Shown one piece after another: positions 26,812-34,893 of a stretch of 64,000 nucleotides of DNA (within the stretch, counting starts at the first letter, position 1; every line of letters begins with the position of its first letter). The translations under genes and the position numbers were made by a program. The DNA is taken from assembly GCA_014359885.1 (NCBI GenBank), contig JACIYN010000002.1:1-64000 (forward strand), given 5' to 3'. The DNA comes from Desulfacinum sp. (GTDB lineage Bacteria > Desulfobacterota > Syntrophobacteria > Syntrophobacterales > DSM-9756). The notes below the pieces were generated by a model. The model saw only the letters and a list, made by a program, of their open reading frames with translations, did no database searches and was not told the origin of the DNA.

Positions 26812-28371
26812 CTATTCCTTGTAGATGGATTCGAAGTTGTACATGGATTCCAGCATGGGGTTGTACACGTAGCCTTTCACGTTTTTTCGCATGGGCACGA
26901 TGGTCTGGGTCTGGTAGAGGAAGATGTAGGGCGCGTCTTCCATGATGAGGTCCTGGGCCTCGTTGTAGAGCCGGATGCGTTCCTGCTGGTCGCTCAGGGC
27001 CAGGGCCCTTCGGATGAGCGCGTCCACCTTCTCGTTCTTGTAGAAGCTGCGGTTGCCGGGAAGGCCCCAGTTGTTGGAATCGAACCAGAAGTTCATGAAC
27101 ATGGACGGATCCGCATAGTCGGGACTCCAGGCTCCCAGGCAGAGCTCGAAATCGCCGCGGTCGATCTTGTCGCGCAAAGTGGGGTTGGCCATGAGCTGGA
27201 GCTTCAGGTTCACGCCGATGTCGGCGAAGTTGCTCTGGAGCACCGTGGCGATCTGTTCCCAGGTGGCCCGCCGTTCCGAGTAGATGAGGGTGAGTTCCAG
27301 CCCGTCGGAGACGCCGGCTTTCTTCAGCAGTTCCTTGGCCTTGTCCACATCGCGGTGGTACTGGAACACGTCGGGCTTGTGGCCCCACATGCCCTTGGGG
27401 ATGGGACCGCGCATCTGCACGCCGTTTCCCTGGAGCACGTAGTCGATGATGCCCTGGTAGTCCACGGCGTAGTTCAGGGCCCGGCGCACCAGGGGGTTGT
27501 CCAGCGGCGGCTTCTGGCAGTTCAGGTAGACGTATTCCACCAGCTGGGACGGATAGCGGCGGACCACCAGATCGGGGTTTTTCTCCAGGGCGGGGATCTG
27601 GTCGATCAGGATGCCTTCCGCGATGTCGATGTCTCCGCGCTCCAGGGCCATGCGCCGGTCGGAGGATTCGCGCATGAACCGGATGACCACCTGCTTGAGC
27701 TTGGGCGCTCCCCCCCAGTAGTCGGGCTTGGCTTCCAGCACGCACCGCTCCCCGCGGATCCACTCCTTGAGGCGGAAGGGGCCGCTTCCGTCCGTGTTCT
27801 GGGCGAGCCATCCCTGGGCCAGGTCTCCGTCCTTTTCGTGCTTCATGACGGCCGGATTCACGATGGAGCCCGCGTCGGTGGCGAGCGTCTGCAGGAAGGG
27901 GCCGAAGGGATTTTTGAGCGTGATCTTCACCGTGTAGTCGTCCACCACGTCCACAGTCTGAATGGCGCCAAGATTATCCGCAGGGCCCTTTCCGATCTTG
28001 AGAACCCGCTCGAAGGAAAACTTCACGGCCTTGGCGTCCAGGGGCGTGCCGTCGTCGAAGCGGATGCCCTTGCGGATCTTGAAGGTCCAGACCATGCCGT
28101 CGTCGGACACCTGCCACGATTCGGCCGCCGAGGGTTCCACTTCCGTGGAGCCCTCCCCGTTGACCACCTTGTACTTCACCAGGCGGTCGTAGCAGGGGTA
28201 GATCTGGCGCCAGTCGTAGTTGTCGCTGGAAACCGCCGGATCCAACAGATGGATGTCCGAAGAGACCCCCACCACCAGGGTGTCCGGCGGCGTGGCGGCT
28301 TGGATGAACCCGGGAAGCCACAGCCCCGCAACCACGGCACAAACTACAGCCCAAAACAGAGTTCTTTTCAT
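26812..28371 (-). CDS. Dipeptide/oligopeptide-binding protein, family 5
   Basis: The 519-aa periplasmic binding protein has a signal peptide (LFWAVVCAVVAGLWLPGFIQA). The start at 28371 has GGAGAGG upstream; the ORF-track start at 28500 runs into repeat DNA. Family-5 blocks include LDPAVSSDNYDWRQIYPCYDRLV, WTFKIRKGIRFDDGTPLDAKAVKFSFERV and FEMCLGAW-like FELCLGAWSPDYADP. It is first in an operon with the two permeases, two ATPases and DppA. The ligand is probably a dipeptide, perhaps D-Ala-containing, judging from the DppA neighbour. Confidence 0.92.
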   Translation of the reverse strand: MKRTLFWAVVCAVVAGLWLPGFIQAATPPDTLVVGVSSDIHLLDPAVSSDNYDWRQIYPCYDRLVKYKVVNGEGSTEVEPSAAESWQVSDDGMVWTFKIRKGIRFDDGTPLDAKAVKFSFERVLKIGKGPADNLGAIQTVDVVDDYTVKITLKNPFGPFLQTLATDAGSIVNPAVMKHEKDGDLAQGWLAQNTDGSGPFRLKEWIRGERCVLEAKPDYWGGAPKLKQVVIRFMRESSDRRMALERGDIDIAEGILIDQIPALEKNPDLVVRRYPSQLVEYVYLNCQKPPLDNPLVRRALNYAVDYQGIIDYVLQGNGVQMRGPIPKGMWGHKPDVFQYHRDVDKAKELLKKAGVSDGLELTLIYSERRATWEQIATVLQSNFADIGVNLKLQLMANPTLRDKIDRGDFELCLGAWSPDYADPSMFMNFWFDSNNWGLPGNRSFYKNEKVDALIRRALALSDQQERIRLYNEAQDLIMEDAPYIFLYQTQTIVPMRKNVKGYVYNPMLESMYNFESIYKE

Positions 28372-28696
28372 GGCCCTCTCCTTTTTACGATGTGGACTGC
28401 AAACAGGACGGAACCTTCGACCTACCGGCCATACTACAGCCATGCAGCACTCCTGCCAATGCCGCAGCCAACGAAACGCCGGCCACAGCATGCCGATCAA
28501 CGTATTGGCCCTTGCCCGGCCTCCCTATGCGGACTCGCAAATCCATGGAAGATTGGCCGTCAACCCGGTGGGCCGTAGGAATAAGGAACAATGGGGGCGA
28601 ATGATCATTCGCCCCCTACAGTTTCCTGCTCCTGTTTGTGGAAGGCGTATTTTATCTCGTGATATCAAGACCTGTGAGGCCCCATGGTCACGCGTT
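28372..28696. other. Intergenic region upstream of the dipeptide operon
   Basis: It holds the leader of the binding-protein gene and palindrome copy 4. No gene or convincing promoter was found. Confidence 0.55.
28593..28616. repeat. Dispersed palindromic unit (copy 4, core only)
   Basis: GGGGGCGAATGATCATTCGCCCCC is a perfect palindrome. It lacks the CTGTA left arm of the other copies but keeps CTACAG on the right. Confidence 0.85.
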
Positions 28697-29776
28697 CTAC
28701 AAGGCGTCCTCATACAGGGCCCGCCGCTCGGGCGGTAAGGCGTCCAGGATCGTGCGCGCCTCCTGCGGGGAAACGGCCTTTCGACTCCCGTCGGCCGACT
28801 GCACCACCACCCCGGAATCCCTGAGCAGCTGGTAGCGGCGCTTTCTCTCTTCTTTGGTCGGAGCGCACACCAGCATGCAATGGGCGCAGGAGAACCGGAG
28901 CTTTTCGTCCATAAAGAAGAAGTAACGGCCTCCCTCCGATGGAGGCCATTTTCCATGGGCCTTCTGCATGCGATCGTAGGCGGCCGGAAGGTCCTCGTCA
29001 CGATCCGGGACGGGGAACCTGCCGGGAGACCAGGTGGACCATCTTCCCGACGGGTGCAGGCCCGTATAGCCGCTGCAGACCAGATCGCAGCGGCCGTAAT
29101 GGCGCCGTTGGGAATAGGAGACCTCCACGCCGCCCAGCACCACCGTGGTGGTGCGCTGGAAATCCATGAATCCGGAAGCACAGGCCGCCAGGCACAACCC
29201 GCAGTGGTCGCAGTAATTTTCCTCCGGGGCGAGGGGCGGAGTCGGTTCCAGCTCGGCTGTGGTCACCGTGGCGGCCAAGATCACGGACGCCCCCCAATCC
29301 CGGGTGATCACATTGCCGGAAAAGCCCATGTGGCCCACGCCGGATCGCACGGCCAGGTAGCGGTGGGCGATATCCGGATAGTAGGTATCCGCCAGGCAGG
29401 TCTCTTCCTTTTCGGAAGGCACGGGCCGGAAGACGTTGTTGGACGCCACGGGAACGGACGGATATCCCTTCTGGGTGAGGTAGTTGGCCAGATGGAGCGA
29501 GATGCCGCTTGCCAAGGTGTTGGCCCGCACGTAGGCCTGCTCCAGGCAAAGCCGATCTTCCTTTCTCAGGTAGGGCTCGATGGGCGACGGATCCATGGGT
29601 ACCGCAAAAACCACGGCCGACCGCGCGCCCGCAAGCACGTAGGACAGATCCGTGGACGGCGGCCCCCCGGCCAAGGTCTCCGTGGTGACGATCCCAGCCG
29701 TACAAGCCCCTTCAATTTCTACAAATTCCCTCACGATCCGGCTCAGATTCGCCATGGACTCTTCTTGCGCTTTCAT
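28697..29776 (-). CDS. 4Fe-4S protein related to epoxyqueuosine reductase (QueG-like)
   Basis: The 359-aa soluble protein resembles the QueG/reductive-dehalogenase-like Fe-S family. The first half resembles the corrinoid-binding region (RYLAVRSGVGHMGFSGNVIT). A ferredoxin-type site follows, CDHCGLCLAAC. A second cluster region is incomplete in form: CAHCMLVC near the C-terminus and an extra pair in RCDLVC. QueG itself has two standard [4Fe-4S] sites, so the second site here may be atypical. A start at 29755 (MANLSR) is equally possible. No tRNA-modification partner is nearby, so a role in queuosine synthesis is unproven. Confidence 0.75.
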   Translation of the reverse strand: MKAQEESMANLSRIVREFVEIEGACTAGIVTTETLAGGPPSTDLSYVLAGARSAVVFAVPMDPSPIEPYLRKEDRLCLEQAYVRANTLASGISLHLANYLTQKGYPSVPVASNNVFRPVPSEKEETCLADTYYPDIAHRYLAVRSGVGHMGFSGNVITRDWGASVILAATVTTAELEPTPPLAPEENYCDHCGLCLAACASGFMDFQRTTTVVLGGVEVSYSQRRHYGRCDLVCSGYTGLHPSGRWSTWSPGRFPVPDRDEDLPAAYDRMQKAHGKWPPSEGGRYFFFMDEKLRFSCAHCMLVCAPTKEERKRRYQLLRDSGVVVQSADGSRKAVSPQEARTILDALPPERRALYEDAL

Positions 29777-30080
29777 ATCCTTACAGTCCTAGCTCCCTTT
29801 GTGCCACCACCCGCGGTTCTCTTTCACATTACCCCCAACCTCGGGCAGACCTTGACAACGAAGGGTGAAACGCACCCTTGGAAAGCAGGTCCCTGTAGGG
29901 GCGAATGATTATTCGCCCCTACAGGCTGCGCGCACGAACGGAACCAGGTGGCGTTTCACATAAACCCATCATTACGCGGGGCGAGACAACAAAGAAGGAA
30001 CGTCTAATAGTTACGGCATGTTACAGAGATTTTCATATAAATCAGTAGTGGTTCGCCGAGGCACGTTCCGTCCTTCCTGG
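29777..30080. other. Intergenic region with palindrome copy 5
   Basis: It contains the dispersed palindrome with its conserved left flank, then about 130 bp (29945-30075) that look more AT-rich than the surroundings. No gene is supported. Confidence 0.6.
29853..29925. repeat. Dispersed palindromic unit with left flank (copy 5)
   Basis: The perfect inverted repeat CCTGTAGGGGCGAAT-GATT-ATTCGCCCCTACAGG lies at 29892-29925. It is preceded by ACAACGAAGGGTGAAACGCACCCTTGGAAAGCAGG, the same flank as copies 1 and 6. Confidence 0.9.
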
Positions 30081-30677
30081 TTACGTCCCCAACATCCGGA
30101 AGTAGGCGTTGAGACCCGTCAGGAGCATCTGGATGGAGATGGCGACGAGAATCATGCCCATGAGTCGTTCGATGGCGATGAGGCCCCGGGCCCCCAGCCG
30201 GGCCGCCACCCGGCTACCCAGAAAGACGATCACGGCCGTGACGGCCCAGGCCAGGGTGAGGGCCGACAGCCACTCGGGCCACCGGTGGGGCTCCCGGCTC
30301 ATGAGTAGCAGTTCCACGGCCAACAGGGACGGTCCGGCGATGTAGGGGACCGCCAACGGCACCACGAAGGGCTCCCCGTCCACCTCCTCTTTCCAGGCAT
30401 GGGGAGACGGGGGGAAGACCATGCGAACGGCGATCAAGAAGAGCAGGACACCTCCCGCCAGGGTCAGGGCCGGTTCGGAGATGCCCAGGAGGGTGAGAAG
30501 CGGCCTCCCCGAAAAAAGGAAGAGGACCATCACCACATATGCGATCAGCAGCTCCCGAAGGATCACCCGGCTGCGGCGCTCCGGCGCCACATTGGCCAAG
30601 GCGGCCACGAAGAAGGGGACGTTTCCGAAGGGATCGATCACCATGAAGAGCAGCACGAAGGCGGAATAGAAGGTCAT
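30081..30677 (-). CDS. MarC-family integral membrane protein
   Basis: The 198-aa protein has six predicted helices. The N-terminal FVLLFMVIDPFGNVPFFVA and the GGVLLFLIAVRMVF segment are typical of the MarC/UPF0056 family, whose members keep a Pro-x-Gly-N-x-P motif in a membrane re-entrant stretch. The biochemical role of the family is unsettled. It is a single gene with no clear partner. Confidence 0.92.
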   Translation of the reverse strand: MTFYSAFVLLFMVIDPFGNVPFFVAALANVAPERRSRVILRELLIAYVVMVLFLFSGRPLLTLLGISEPALTLAGGVLLFLIAVRMVFPPSPHAWKEEVDGEPFVVPLAVPYIAGPSLLAVELLLMSREPHRWPEWLSALTLAWAVTAVIVFLGSRVAARLGARGLIAIERLMGMILVAISIQMLLTGLNAYFRMLGT

Positions 30678-30726
30678 GGAGCCTCACGGAGATCGGGGGT
30701 TGGGGATTCCATGGAACCCGTCGGTC

Positions 30727-31044
30727 CTAGCGGCACACCTCGCGCTTGCACAGTCTCTGGACCTGCTCGTTCACGATGGGCTCACACAAGGAACAGTCCT
30801 TCTTCTTCCAGGCCAGTCGGTAGTAGCACCACCCATGCACCCCGTGGGCGTCCGGCCAGTAGCGAAGGATGTTCTCACAGAGCTCCGGCTGCTGCCGGAT
30901 TTCCACTTCCTCCTGGTAACACCAAGGCTCGCGGGCGTCGCCCCGGCATTTCTCATAAATGGGATCGTCCATTTGCGCCGCGGCGGGGCTCAGGCAGGCG
31001 ACGACAATCATGAGCAAGGCGGCCGTAAGTGGAAGGAGCTTCAA
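30727..31044 (-). CDS. Small Cys-rich exported protein, unknown function
   Basis: About 105 aa are encoded if translation starts at the TTG at 31044, which has GGAGGA seven bases upstream and is followed directly by a signal sequence (LLPLTAALLMIVVACLSPAAAQ). An ATG at 31059 is the alternative; the ORF-track extension to 31329 is not believable. The mature part contains eight Cys in an ordered pattern (CRGDAREPWC, LCEN, WCYY, DCSLCEP, LCKREVC), suggesting disulfides or metal binding. I do not recognise the family. Confidence 0.65.
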   Translation of the reverse strand: MKLLPLTAALLMIVVACLSPAAAQMDDPIYEKCRGDAREPWCYQEEVEIRQQPELCENILRYWPDAHGVHGWCYYRLAWKKKDCSLCEPIVNEQVQRLCKREVCR

Positions 31045-31237
31045 GGCAGGTTCCTCCATGCAGTTGGGTCGGATCCCCGGTCGGGCTATAGTACTCCTCA
31101 CGTGCCCGGGGATCAAGGCGCTCAAACCACTGGCAGGCGATCGGTCCCATGAGCTATAGTTGGTTTTATCGGTTCTTCTTAACCGTCTTTTGTCAGATGG
31201 AAATGGCGGGAACGGACGGCAAGCAAAGGAGAAGCGT

Positions 31238-32332
31238 ATGGCGCACCGCAATAGTCCCCGATGGTGGCTCGTTCCCCTCTTTCTCCTGGCGGGCGCGGCC
31301 TGGGCGATGGCCTCGGCCCCTTCCGGCAAAGGCCCGAAGGAAGACTACCCGTGCCGCAACTGCCTGGCCACCCCCCAGTGGCTCCTGGAACACCGGAACG
31401 ACCCCGACGTGGTTTTGGTGGATGTCCGGGAAGACAAGGACCTGGACGGGCGGTATCTTCCCGGCGCCGTCCGGCTTCCCTGGAAGAGCTTCCAGCGCCA
31501 CGACACGGTTCGAGGCGTGGGGGCGGTCTTCGTGGGAGCGGCCGAGGCCCAGGAGATTCTCGGCCGGGCGGGCATCGCGCGGACGGACACCGTCATCCTC
31601 TATGATTCCGTGGCGCGGGACGGCGGCGCCACAGCCTCCTATGTCTTCTGGGTGCTGGACTACCTGGGACATCCGTCCAAGAGGATCCTGGAAAGGGGCC
31701 TGGACGGGTGGGTGGAAGCCGGAGGGGAAACGGCCGCGGAACCGGCACGGCGCGAACCCGTCTTCTACCAGGCTCCGTCCCAAGAGATCCGGACGCTTCG
31801 CCTGGTGGACGGCTCCTTCGTTCAGAGCCGGCTGGGAGATCCCTACTACCAGATCCTGGACGTGCGATCGTCGGAAGAATACCTGGGTCTCAAACAGAAT
31901 ACCGCCCTGGACGGCAGCCCGCTGGCTCCCGGCCACATCCCGGGAGCCTTCAACGTGGACTACCGGTCCAACTGGCGGGACGCCTCCACAAAGGCCCTTC
32001 GTCCCTACTCCGAACTTCAAAAACTCTACGCCGGACTGGACCCCAACCGGGCGGTCATCGTCTACTGCCATTCGGGGCGGCGCGCCTCCTTCGGGTATTT
32101 CGTGCTGCGCCTCATGGGTTTCCAGGACGTGCGCCTCTATGAGGCCTCGTGGAACGAATGGGGGAACAACCGGTTCTATTTTCCGGTGGAAAAGAAGGCC
32201 AACCGGTTGGAGGGCGCCGTTCCCATGCCCACGGCCGGTCCCGCCGCCCCGCTAAAGACCCCGCAGCCCGGGGAAGATAAGGGCCAAACCCAACCCGCGT
32301 CGTCCAGCGGCTACGTTTCCTGCGGAGGGTGA
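31238..32332 (+). CDS. Exported tandem-rhodanese sulfurtransferase
   Basis: The 364-aa protein has a signal peptide and two rhodanese domains. The start at 31238 has AAAGGAG upstream. The first domain (about 35-175) keeps the fold (VVLVDVREDKDLDGRYLPGAV) but its active-site loop reads LYDSVARDGG, with Asp in place of Cys, so it is probably inactive. The second domain has the catalytic Cys in VIVYCHSGRRAS. A YPCRNC pair lies just after the signal peptide and a SCGG tail at the end. It probably transfers sulfane sulfur in the periplasm. Two YeeE/YedE-like transporter genes and a lipoprotein gene follow immediately. Confidence 0.9.
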   Translation: MAHRNSPRWWLVPLFLLAGAAWAMASAPSGKGPKEDYPCRNCLATPQWLLEHRNDPDVVLVDVREDKDLDGRYLPGAVRLPWKSFQRHDTVRGVGAVFVGAAEAQEILGRAGIARTDTVILYDSVARDGGATASYVFWVLDYLGHPSKRILERGLDGWVEAGGETAAEPARREPVFYQAPSQEIRTLRLVDGSFVQSRLGDPYYQILDVRSSEEYLGLKQNTALDGSPLAPGHIPGAFNVDYRSNWRDASTKALRPYSELQKLYAGLDPNRAVIVYCHSGRRASFGYFVLRLMGFQDVRLYEASWNEWGNNRFYFPVEKKANRLEGAVPMPTAGPAAPLKTPQPGEDKGQTQPASSSGYVSCGG

Positions 32333-32339
32333 AAAGACG

Positions 32340-32894
32340 ATGGACCAACGAGAGACAATCCGAAACGAAAATCCCCACGAGGCCGCACGTCACTGGCCGG
32401 TGCTCCCGGCGGCCCTGGCCCTGGCGGGCATCATCGTCTTCATCTTCGCCACCTTCGGCCCTCCCGCCTCTTCCAGCGGGTTCGTGAGCCTTCTCAAGGG
32501 CTTCCTGGGTCCGATCCTTCCTGACTACATCGCCCAAAAGGAACATTACCGGATCATCCCGGGGCCGGGTTCCTGGCTCTTCGCCTTCGTCCTGGGCATG
32601 GCGGCCGGCGGTTACCTGGGCGGTCTCACCCTGGGAAAACCCATTCGAAACGTTCCGGCCCTGTGGGAGCGGCGTTTCGGCGCCCGGCCGGCCCTTCGCT
32701 ATGCAGCGTCGTTTCTGGGCGGGTTTCTCATCCTTTTTGGAGCTCGCCTGGCCGGCGGATGCACCCTGGGGCTCTTCATTTCCGGATCCACCCAACTGGC
32801 CGTGAGCGGGCTTTATTTCGGCGCGGTCATCTTCGCCGTGGCCATGCTCACCAGTCGGCTGGTGTACGGATCGCCAAAGGGAGGAAAGAAATGA
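32340..32894 (+). CDS. YeeE/YedE-like sulfur-compound transporter half, first
   Basis: This 184-aa membrane protein has about four to five helices and the family motif GARLAGGCTLGLFISGSTQLAVSGL with its conserved Cys. The family includes TsuA, which takes up thiosulfate through a chain of Cys residues. Here the transporter is split into two half-size genes. It starts seven bases after the rhodanese gene and overlaps the next gene by four bases. Uptake of thiosulfate or another sulfane donor is inferred from family and neighbours. Confidence 0.85.
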   Translation: MDQRETIRNENPHEAARHWPVLPAALALAGIIVFIFATFGPPASSSGFVSLLKGFLGPILPDYIAQKEHYRIIPGPGSWLFAFVLGMAAGGYLGGLTLGKPIRNVPALWERRFGARPALRYAASFLGGFLILFGARLAGGCTLGLFISGSTQLAVSGLYFGAVIFAVAMLTSRLVYGSPKGGKK

Positions 32895-33433
32895 CGCAGG
32901 TCCTGCTGGGTCTCTTTTCCGGTCTCGCCTTCGGGTTCGTCATCCAACGGATCGGGGCAACGGACCCCGACAAGATGGCCCGGGCGCACCTCATGGTGGA
33001 ACCCCAGATCCCCCAGTTCATGATGCTGGCGGTGGCCTTTTCCGCCCTGGGCTTGGCGGGCCTCCAGGCCGTGGGCGTGGGCCGCACGGTGATTCTGCCC
33101 ACCAGCCTGGTGGCCACGGGGGCCGCCGCGGTCCTTTTCGGTATCGGGTGGGGATTGTGCGGGTATTGTCCGGGCACCTGCTGGGCCGCCGCGGGGGAAG
33201 GACGCCTGGATGCGGTCTTCGCCCTGCTGGGAGGCCTGGCGGGAACGGCCGTCTTCGCCCACTTCCACGAACGGATCATCCCGGCGCTCTATCTTCCCAC
33301 CAACAAGGGGCCGCTCACCCTGGCCGACTGGGCGGGAAACCGGTTCGCCGCCGCCTGCCTCCTGGCGGCGGCCTTCGCCGCAGCCGCCTGGATCATCGGC
33401 CGGATCTGGAATGCGGAAAGCGATGATGCGTAA
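32891..33433 (+). CDS. YeeE/YedE-like sulfur-compound transporter half, second
   Basis: The 180-aa membrane protein starts at the ATG overlapping the previous stop (ATGA). It has a Cys-rich family motif, GWGLCGYCPGTCWAAAGEG, with three Cys in a predicted membrane stretch. With the upstream gene it would rebuild the duplicated fold of full-length YeeE/TsuA. The ORF-track start at 32663 runs through the previous gene in another frame and is rejected. Confidence 0.85.
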   Translation: MTQVLLGLFSGLAFGFVIQRIGATDPDKMARAHLMVEPQIPQFMMLAVAFSALGLAGLQAVGVGRTVILPTSLVATGAAAVLFGIGWGLCGYCPGTCWAAAGEGRLDAVFALLGGLAGTAVFAHFHERIIPALYLPTNKGPLTLADWAGNRFAAACLLAAAFAAAAWIIGRIWNAESDDA

Positions 33434-34049
33434 GAAGAATGGGAATGCCCGGTGGCTGTGGGGCCTTGTGGTTTGCCTACTCTGGGCATGTTCCGGCGAG
33501 GGATCAAGGGAGGGGGCGGCCCTTAAGGTGCCGAGGGGCTACATGCCGGTGCTGGAATTCGTCCACAACGGGCGGCTGCTTCGCTTCGGGCCCTTCGTGG
33601 GCTACTATTTCCGGCCGGAAGTCCCGGGAGAGATGCGCCGCATCCGCCTGGTCTGCTTCAACGAACGGAATTTCTATTCTTCGGACGCCCCCGAAAACGC
33701 CCTGCTCTACGAAGGCGACGGGGTTCTCACCGACCTTCCCCCCGCCGGAGCGCCCCTTCCCCGAGGAAAGGAGAGAATCCAGCCCGTCTTCTTCCCGGAC
33801 GCCCCCGCGGCGTGGCTCGAGTCGCGCCCGGAACCCCGCGACGCCTATGGGCACTTCCATTCGTGCCATGACGCCTCCGGTCCGGTGCTCACCGGCTTTT
33901 GGATCCGGCACGTGGCCGTTCGGGATTTCACCTACGACATGGGCGGCCGCGTGGGGCCCGGAAGCCCCCTCTACCATCGGGTGCGCAAGGGAGAGGACAG
34001 GGACTTCGCCCGGATCATCGAGTTCGACCGGGGCAAGGGAAAACCGTAA
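33426..34049 (+). CDS. Putative lipoprotein of unknown function
   Basis: The 207-aa protein has a lipobox-like signal (GLVVCLLWAC-SGEGS), so the mature protein should be anchored by a lipidated Cys. The start overlaps the end of the transporter gene by eight bases and two consecutive ATG codons are available (33423 or 33426). The mature region has no recognised domain, and SCHDASG contains its only obvious internal Cys-His pair. Its place in the rhodanese/YeeE operon suggests a role in periplasmic sulfur handling, but that is inference from context alone. Confidence 0.75.
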   Translation: MRKKNGNARWLWGLVVCLLWACSGEGSREGAALKVPRGYMPVLEFVHNGRLLRFGPFVGYYFRPEVPGEMRRIRLVCFNERNFYSSDAPENALLYEGDGVLTDLPPAGAPLPRGKERIQPVFFPDAPAAWLESRPEPRDAYGHFHSCHDASGPVLTGFWIRHVAVRDFTYDMGGRVGPGSPLYHRVRKGEDRDFARIIEFDRGKGKP

Positions 34050-34114
34050 AGGGAGCCAGGGGAAACCTGGCTGATCCATCCCTTTCCCGCGTTTCTTCCG
34101 CTTGCCCCATATGT

Positions 34115-34426
34115 CTAATCTTCCTCTTCGTCGGCGTTCCACCAGTCGTGGCAGGCGTCCTCGATGGCCTCCCGGAGCTCTCCGTCCACCTGGTTTCGGA
34201 TGCTCCAAGCCATCTCCACCCATTCCTCCATGACCCGGTGCGCCTCCACCTCGTCGCCCGCATCGTCCAGGTCGCTCACCAGGTCCATGAGATCGGTGAG
34301 CGCCTCCCGCACCGGCCGGGGCCCCTCGCTGGAAGCCAGGGAGACTCCCGCCTTTACATACTCCCATCCCAGCTCGCCCGTCTCCGGCTTCCACGACCAC
34401 ACGATCCGCTTCTTTTTGCGCCCCAT
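34115..34426 (-). CDS. Small acidic hypothetical protein
   Basis: The 103-aa protein is strongly acidic (ending DEEED) with a basic N-terminus (GRKKKR) and several Trp residues. No signal peptide or known motif is visible. It is convergent with the lipoprotein gene and may be monocistronic. The coding pattern is regular and in keeping with the genome, so it is likely real, but no function can be proposed. Confidence 0.65.
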   Translation of the reverse strand: MGRKKKRIVWSWKPETGELGWEYVKAGVSLASSEGPRPVREALTDLMDLVSDLDDAGDEVEAHRVMEEWVEMAWSIRNQVDGELREAIEDACHDWWNADEEED

Positions 34427-34893
34427 GAGTCCGTCCTTTCACGACACTCGATGAACCCCTCTTCGGATGATGGATGATCACTCTACATGGGAGCCGTCCG
34501 GGACACAAGCCTTGGCCAACATGCATCCGGGTCCGCGAGGATCGGACCGCCATGCCGCGTGGTATGGAAGTGCTGGATGATCGGTTCCCAATTCACCTCC
34601 ATAACACCTTACGTGATCCACACCAGGTGTCACGCTCCTTGTGCCCGCAGGGGATTCGATGGACCGAGACCTGGACGAAGGGGCGCCGAGAGGGACCGCA
34701 GGCGTTGACAACGGACGGCTTTCGTCCCAAGGTAAGGACTCCGGGCATCCACAGGGCTTTTATGGAGGCGCCGGATGACCCGCCATTCGATTGGCCGCCG
34801 AGGCTGCTCCCTTGCTGAAGGTTTCGAGACTCCATTGGCGACAACTATCTGCGTTCCTTGGCGGTTCATTTGATTTTAAGAGGAGACATGGCC
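34427..34893. other. Intergenic region, nothing recognised
   Basis: Overlapping ORF-track entries in several frames have no family resemblance and no ribosome-binding site. No repeat of the dispersed families is present. A remnant of a gene cannot be excluded. Confidence 0.45.

Noticed and set aside
34478-34869. Overlapping small ORFs before the antiporter gene
   Set aside because: Several frames are open at once, with no ribosome-binding site, recognisable motif or consistent codon pattern.
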